Part shown: positions 4,797-8,693 of the stretch, one piece after another | Position numbering within the stretch: position 1 is the first letter of the stretch | Layout: the number at the start of each line of letters is the position of its first letter | Assembly: GCA_964419055.1 (NCBI GenBank) | Contig: CAYQNU010000045.1 | Coordinates: forward strand, 1-8,693 | DNA: 8,693 bases | Direction: 5' to 3' | Origin: CAYQNU01 sp964419055 | GTDB lineage: Bacteria > Bacteroidota > Bacteroidia > Flavobacteriales_D > Parvicellaceae | The notes under the pieces: model-generated | Database searches by the model: none | Told to the model about the DNA's origin: nothing | Seen by the model: the letters and a program-made list of their open reading frames with translations, nothing else | Position numbers and translations under genes: made by a program

Positions 4797-6320
4797 ATGA
4801 ATACCAATAAGAAAGTTGCCCTTTTGATTTTAGATGGTTGGGGATTAGGAAGACATGATAATACGGATGGAATCTATCTTGCCAAAACACCTTTTGTCGA
4901 CAATCTTTACCATCAATACCCCAATAGCAAATTACTGACTCATGGCGAAGATGTAGGTTTGCCAGAAGGCCAAATGGGAAATTCTGAGGTGGGCCACATG
5001 AATATTGGTGCTGGAAGAGTGGTTTATCAAGACCTTGTTAGAATCAATAAAAGTATTCGCGAAAAAGATTTTTTCACGCAACCTGCATTGCGGCAAGCTG
5101 TGGCTTTTGCAAAAGAAAATAACAGCAACATTCATTTAATAGGATTGGTTTCGGATGGTGGTGTGCACTCATCATTAGATCATTTATATGCCCTCATTGA
5201 TTTTTGTGAATCTCAACAATTAGGTGCCGATCGCGTTTTTGTGCATGCCATAACGGATGGTAGAGATTGTGACCCCAAAAGTGGCATTCGTCATTTTACT
5301 TATTTGACTAATTATCTTCAACATAAATCAACAAAAGTAGCTACCGTAATTGGCAGATACTATGCTATGGATAGAGACAAACGTTGGGAACGTGTGAAAA
5401 AAGCTTATGATCTTTTTGTATCGGGAATGGGTACTACTCAAAACGATATATTGGAAACGTTAGAACATTCATATGCCAACGGTGTTACCGATGAATTTGT
5501 GGAACCAACCAAAATTAAGGGTGTCAATGGCTCCATCAAACCAAATGATGTGGTTATTTGTTTCAATTTTAGAACCGACAGATGTAGGGAAATAACTCAA
5601 GTACTCACCCAAACAGACATGCCTGAATTTGGTATGAAAACAATGCCTTTGCATTATGTAACGATGACCAATTATGATAAAACATTTAAAAATGTGCACA
5701 TCATATTTGATAAGGATGAATTGACGTTGACTTTAGGAGAAGTTATTAGTAACGCAGGTAGAACACAATTAAGAATTGCGGAAACTGAAAAATACCCTCA
5801 CGTCTCGTTTTTCTTTAGTGGTGGTAGAGAAACACCCTTTACAGGCGAAAACAGAATTATGATTCAATCTCCAAATGTGGCCACGTATGATTTAAAACCC
5901 GAAATGAGTGCTCATGGAATTACCGAAGCAGTGATCTATGAAATGAACACTTCTAAACCCGATTTCATCTGCTTAAATTTTGCTAATGGTGATATGGTGG
6001 GGCATACGGGCGTACCTGCGGCCATCATCAAAGCTTGCGAAGTGGTGGATGAATGTGTGCAACAAGTGGTAACTTCAGCCATAAATAATGGCTATTCGTT
6101 AGTGATTATTGCCGATCACGGCAACGCAGATTTGATGATTAATGAAGATGGAACACCCAACACGGCTCATACATTAAATTTAGTACCTTGTATTGTAATT
6201 GATGAGGCCGTTAAAAAAGTAAAAAATGGTCGTTTAGCTGATGTTGCTCCTACCCTTTTAGAAATAATGGGTATTGCCAAAAGTCCTGAAATGAAAGGTG
6301 AAAGTTTGATTTGTTCTTGA
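4797..6320 (+). CDS. gpmI: 2,3-bisphosphoglycerate-independent phosphoglycerate mutase
   Basis: This enzyme interconverts 3- and 2-phosphoglycerate in cytosolic glycolysis and gluconeogenesis, through a phosphoserine and two manganese ions. At 507 residues it is full length for the family. The N-terminal metal Asp is in LLILDGWGLG (Asp13) and the nucleophile is Ser63 in GQMGNSEVGHMNIGAGR. The substrate-binding middle domain shows LVSDGGVHS, TDGRDCDP, RYYAMDRDKRWER and FRTDRCREITQ. The C-terminal metal ligands are Asp399 and His403 in GDMVGHTG, Asp440 and His441 in IIADHGNAD, and His458 in NTAHT. All expected catalytic residues are present. It lies 43 bases after the kinase gene on the same strand and is convergent with the csaA-like gene, 26 bases apart. 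No strong terminator hairpin is visible between them. Confidence 0.98.
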   Translation: MNTNKKVALLILDGWGLGRHDNTDGIYLAKTPFVDNLYHQYPNSKLLTHGEDVGLPEGQMGNSEVGHMNIGAGRVVYQDLVRINKSIREKDFFTQPALRQAVAFAKENNSNIHLIGLVSDGGVHSSLDHLYALIDFCESQQLGADRVFVHAITDGRDCDPKSGIRHFTYLTNYLQHKSTKVATVIGRYYAMDRDKRWERVKKAYDLFVSGMGTTQNDILETLEHSYANGVTDEFVEPTKIKGVNGSIKPNDVVICFNFRTDRCREITQVLTQTDMPEFGMKTMPLHYVTMTNYDKTFKNVHIIFDKDELTLTLGEVISNAGRTQLRIAETEKYPHVSFFFSGGRETPFTGENRIMIQSPNVATYDLKPEMSAHGITEAVIYEMNTSKPDFICLNFANGDMVGHTGVPAAIIKACEVVDECVQQVVTSAINNGYSLVIIADHGNADLMINEDGTPNTAHTLNLVPCIVIDEAVKKVKNGRLADVAPTLLEIMGIAKSPEMKGESLICS

Positions 6321-6346
6321 TAAAATACGATTTTGATTTAATCTAT

Positions 6347-6691
6347 TCAACCTATTCTCAATCCATTTTGTGTGGGTAAATCAGAAGTCAATAAAGTAAC
6401 TTCTTTACCATTAACGGCTCCCAAAAGTAGGCATTCACTCATAAAATTGGCAATTTGTTTTGGCGGGAAATTAACTACGGCTACCACTTGCTTACCGATT
6501 AACATTTCGATTTGATACAATTCAGTAATTTGAGCTGAGGTTTTTTTTATACCCAATTCGCCAAAATCAATCGTGATTTTAAAAGCTGGTTTAATGGCTT
6601 CCAGAAAAGGTTCAACGTGTATAACCGTTCCTATACGCATATCAACTTTTGAGAAATCGTTCCAAGAAATGAGAGGCTCAGTTGGTTTCAT
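6347..6691 (-). CDS. csaA: CsaA-like tRNA-binding-domain protein
   Basis: A 114-residue stand-alone tRNA-binding (EMAP/OB-fold) domain, the length usual for CsaA. Seen: WNDFSKVDMRIGTVIHVEPF (first strand of the fold), then FKITIDFGELGIKKTSAQIT, and GKQVVAVVNFPPKQIANFMSECLLLGA, the conserved core and dimer region. The family includes the Bacillus CsaA chaperone, linked to protein export, and its members can bind tRNA. The precise role in flavobacteria is not known to me. It is convergent with gpmI on the left. A 218-base spacer separates it from the dehydrogenase gene on the right. I found no exact promoter consensus upstream. Confidence 0.92.
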   Translation of the reverse strand: MKPTEPLISWNDFSKVDMRIGTVIHVEPFLEAIKPAFKITIDFGELGIKKTSAQITELYQIEMLIGKQVVAVVNFPPKQIANFMSECLLLGAVNGKEVTLLTSDLPTQNGLRIG

Positions 6692-6822
6692 TTTTTATAA
6701 TATAGACTTAAAAAATCAAGACATTAAGACGGTAGATAAAGAAAGTACAAAATAAATTATCGTTATGAGTTTAACCTTAATATTCAGATGAAAAAAAATG
6801 AAATATAAGAAAATTTCAAAGT

Positions 6823-6869
6823 CGATTGTCTATTCGGTCACTGAGCTTGTCGAAGTGGTCGAATAATCG
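6823..6869. repeat. REP-like palindrome with the CTGAGCTTGTCGAAG core
   Basis: ATTCGGTCACT (6832-6842) and AGTGGTCGAAT (6854-6864) form an 11-bp stem, with two G-T type pairs in RNA, around an 11-base loop. An outer CGATT (6823-6827) pairs with AATCG (6865-6869) across a four-base bulge. The TGAGCTTGTCGAAGTG core is, from memory, a dispersed palindrome found in many unrelated bacterial genomes. It sits between csaA and the dehydrogenase gene and might end dehydrogenase transcripts, though no T run follows directly. Confidence 0.7.
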
Positions 6870-6880
6870 TTTGTCATTTT

Positions 6881-6915
6881 TCTAATATCTAGCGTCTAGA
6901 ATCTAGAATCTAATA
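6881..6915. repeat. Tandem heptamer repeat overlapping a stop codon
   Basis: Five exact-length 7-base units: TCTAATA, TCTAGCG, TCTAGAA, TCTAGAA, TCTAATA. The last unit contains the TAG stop (6910-6912, minus strand) of the dehydrogenase gene. Because every unit carries CTA, each copy supplies a TAG on the minus strand in one frame. Confidence 0.85.
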
Positions 6916-8693
6916 CCCCAACAACTCCCCAATCTTAGCACTCACTTTTTCGGCATTAGGCAATAAAGTAGCTTCCAATGTAGAGTTTAATGGTATGGCG
7001 GGCGTGTCAACAGAGCCTACCAATTCAACAGGCGCATCTAAATGACGGAAACAATTTTTCTGAATACGCGCCATCAAACCCAGTGAAAAAGTAGATTCCA
7101 CAGATTCTTCTGTTACAATCATCACTTTATTGTGTTTTTTGGCCAACGTGTACATTGCCTCTTCATCAATCGGATTCAAGGTGCGCAAATCGATTATTTC
7201 AACCTGACCTTTGTGACTTTTCTCGGCTTCCAACGACCAATAAACGCCTCTTCCGTAGGTAACAATTCCAATGCTATTTCCTTCTTTAATCTTATTTTCG
7301 TCAGCTTCCAAAACAACTCGTGCTTTTCCAAAAGGAATCACGTAATCTTCGTCTGGCTCCACTGTTTTGGCACCTTCTGTTCCTTTAATTTTGCTCCAAT
7401 ACAAGCCTTTGTGCTCGAAAATCACCACTGGATTTGGATCATAATAAGCCGATTTTAACAATCCTTTTAAATCAGCACCTGTGGAAGGATACGCTACTTT
7501 TACACCTCTAATATTCGTCACCACAGATTCTACACTCGATGAATGATACGGTCCACCCGAACCATAAGCTCCAATAGGAACACGTAATATCATACTCACT
7601 GGCCATTTACCGTTGGAAAGATAATACGAACGACTCACTTCCGTAAACAATTGATTGAGCCCTGGCCAAATGTAATCGGCAAACTGCACTTCAACAATAG
7701 GTTTTAAACCTACAGCAGACATTCCCACTGTACTTCCTATAATAAATGCTTCTTGAATAGGTGTGTTAAAAACCCGTTCGTCACCAAACTGTTGGGCCAA
7801 CGTAGCTGCTTCTCTAAACACACCACCCAATCGTTTACCTACATCTTGACCGTACAACAAACATTCTTTATGTTTTTCCATCAATTCTCTAATGGCAAAT
7901 AAAGCCGAATCTACCATTACTGTAGCCTCTTTCCCTTTTGGCGAACGTTCCCCTTTTTCCTCAGTAATGGGAGTTGGGGCAAATATATAATTAGTCAAAT
8001 CCTCTGGTCGTGGATCTTCCTCTAATAAAGCACGTTGATAATCTGCTTCTACTACTTTTTTAGCTTCTTCGGCAATGGTAGAGAGTTGTTGCTCAGAAAT
8101 ACCCAATTCTAATAAGTGATTTTTTAAAATCGGATAAGGATCTCTGGTTTTGGCTTCCTCCAAATCATCACGGTACCATTCCATACGCACACCCGAAGTG
8201 TGGTGGTTCAATAACGGAACTTTAGCATGAATAAGAAACGGTCTGCGTTCTTTTCTAACGGTTGCAATGACTTCATTGAGCACCGCATAACATTCTGAAA
8301 AATCGCTACCATTCACTTTTCTTACTTCCAATCCATTGAAACCTTGTGCAAAAAAGGAAATATCTTGCGCTCTTATTTCATCGGCACTGGCAGAAATATC
8401 CCAACCATTATCTTGAACAAAATAAATGATGGGCAGTTGTTTCAAAACCGCCATTTGAAAAGCCTCCGAAACTTCACCCTCGGTGCACGAAGCGTCACCA
8501 AGCGAACAAACCACCACAGGATTTTCTTGTGTGGTATCGTTCAATTTCAACAATTCTTTATATTGAATACCCATTGCCACACCAGTTGTAGGAATAGCTT
8601 GCATACCCGTTGCCGAACTTTGATGCGGTATTTTGGGCATATTAGGTCTATTCAAACTTGGGTGACTGTAATAGGTACGACCTCCCGAAAAAA
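6910..8693 (-). CDS. Fused alpha/beta E1 of a 2-oxoacid (probably branched-chain) dehydrogenase, 5' partial
   Basis: The frame is open at the right edge; codons before the TTG at 8655 read FSGGRTYYSHPS, so 593 C-terminal residues are visible. E1 uses thiamine diphosphate to decarboxylate a 2-oxoacid and pass the acyl group to the E2 lipoyl domain, in the cytosol. The alpha part comes first: the thiamine-binding motif starts GDASCTEGE (Gly at visible residue 65) and ends 27 residues later at Asn95 in VQDN, followed by the HHTSG and YRDDLEEAKTRDPYPI stretch. A linker with DPRPEDLTNYIFAP follows. The beta part starts near visible residue 256 (ATVMVDSALFAIREL), with the cofactor-activating Glu in NTPIQEAF (residue 314), SGGPYHSSSVES, and a transketolase C-domain (IVTYGRGVYWSLEA). 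The fused order is common in Bacteroidota. Substrate (branched-chain versus pyruvate) cannot be fixed from sequence alone. It ends inside the heptamer repeat. Confidence 0.93.
   Translation of the reverse strand, partial: FSGGRTYYSHPSLNRPNMPKIPHQSSATGMQAIPTTGVAMGIQYKELLKLNDTTQENPVVVCSLGDASCTEGEVSEAFQMAVLKQLPIIYFVQDNGWDISASADEIRAQDISFFAQGFNGLEVRKVNGSDFSECYAVLNEVIATVRKERRPFLIHAKVPLLNHHTSGVRMEWYRDDLEEAKTRDPYPILKNHLLELGISEQQLSTIAEEAKKVVEADYQRALLEEDPRPEDLTNYIFAPTPITEEKGERSPKGKEATVMVDSALFAIRELMEKHKECLLYGQDVGKRLGGVFREAATLAQQFGDERVFNTPIQEAFIIGSTVGMSAVGLKPIVEVQFADYIWPGLNQLFTEVSRSYYLSNGKWPVSMILRVPIGAYGSGGPYHSSSVESVVTNIRGVKVAYPSTGADLKGLLKSAYYDPNPVVIFEHKGLYWSKIKGTEGAKTVEPDEDYVIPFGKARVVLEADENKIKEGNSIGIVTYGRGVYWSLEAEKSHKGQVEIIDLRTLNPIDEEAMYTLAKKHNKVMIVTEESVESTFSLGLMARIQKNCFRHLDAPVELVGSVDTPAIPLNSTLEATLLPNAEKVSAKIGELLGY

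Noticed and set aside
7132..7458. Plus-strand reading frame inside the E1 gene
   Set aside because: It is a shadow on the opposite strand of a clearly coding, conserved beta-subunit region. Similar shadows inside the kinase and gpmI were dropped for the same reason.
8653..8655. TTG as start of the E1 gene
   Set aside because: Codons upstream continue a plausible E1 sequence (FSGGRTYYSHPS) to the window edge, and the protein would lack the N-terminal part of the alpha subunit.

Overview
The window looks like chromosomal DNA of a member of the Bacteroidota, most likely a Flavobacterium-like flavobacterium. The DNA is AT-rich and Shine-Dalgarno-like sequences are scarce. Several genes have the phylum's TAnnTTTG -7 promoter element. 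The alpha/beta-fused E1 ketoacid dehydrogenase, the MORN-repeat lipid-free secreted protein and the Rhs 'DPNGL' tail are also typical of the group.

Layout. (1) 1-1737, plus strand: the 3' end of an Rhs/YD-repeat polymorphic toxin gene with an unrecognised C-terminal tail, followed one base later by a MORN-repeat protein with a signal peptide, a candidate partner or immunity protein. (2) 1738-3660: an accessory, repeat-rich stretch beside tRNA-Phe. It holds three diverged copies (A, B, C) of a roughly 165-190 bp structured repeat, a GIY-YIG endonuclease gene, a ParE/RelE-type toxin-antitoxin pair and a near-perfect second copy of the tRNA-Phe 3' half with its downstream flank and terminator. 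The GIY-YIG reading frame runs directly into the second tRNA-Phe 3' half. That tRNA fragment is itself split by an 86-bp insert made of two inverted, similarly built hairpins (REPIN-like). (3) 3660-3779, minus strand: the intact tRNA-Phe(GAA) with a textbook flavobacterial promoter. (4) 3845-6320, plus strand: a small membrane histidine kinase and gpmI (glycolysis). (5) 6347-6691, minus strand: a CsaA-like tRNA-binding-domain protein. (6) 6692-6909: a spacer with a REP-like palindrome and a tandem heptamer repeat. (7) 6910-8693, minus strand: most of a fused E1 alpha/beta 2-oxoacid dehydrogenase, open at the right edge.

Interpretation. Regions 3-7 are ordinary housekeeping genes. The interesting part is 1738-3702. 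Read on the minus strand it is tRNA-Phe, terminator, repeat C, antitoxin-toxin, repeat B, GIY-YIG fused to a tRNA-Phe 3' half, terminator, repeat A. This is the arrangement expected if a roughly 1.5-kb unit had inserted at, or been duplicated from, the anticodon-loop region of tRNA-Phe, carrying its own tRNA 3' half at one end and so leaving the chromosomal tRNA intact. I propose a tRNA-targeting GIY-YIG element with toxin-antitoxin cargo and structured boundary repeats. The architecture is seen in the sequence; mobility and function are inference.
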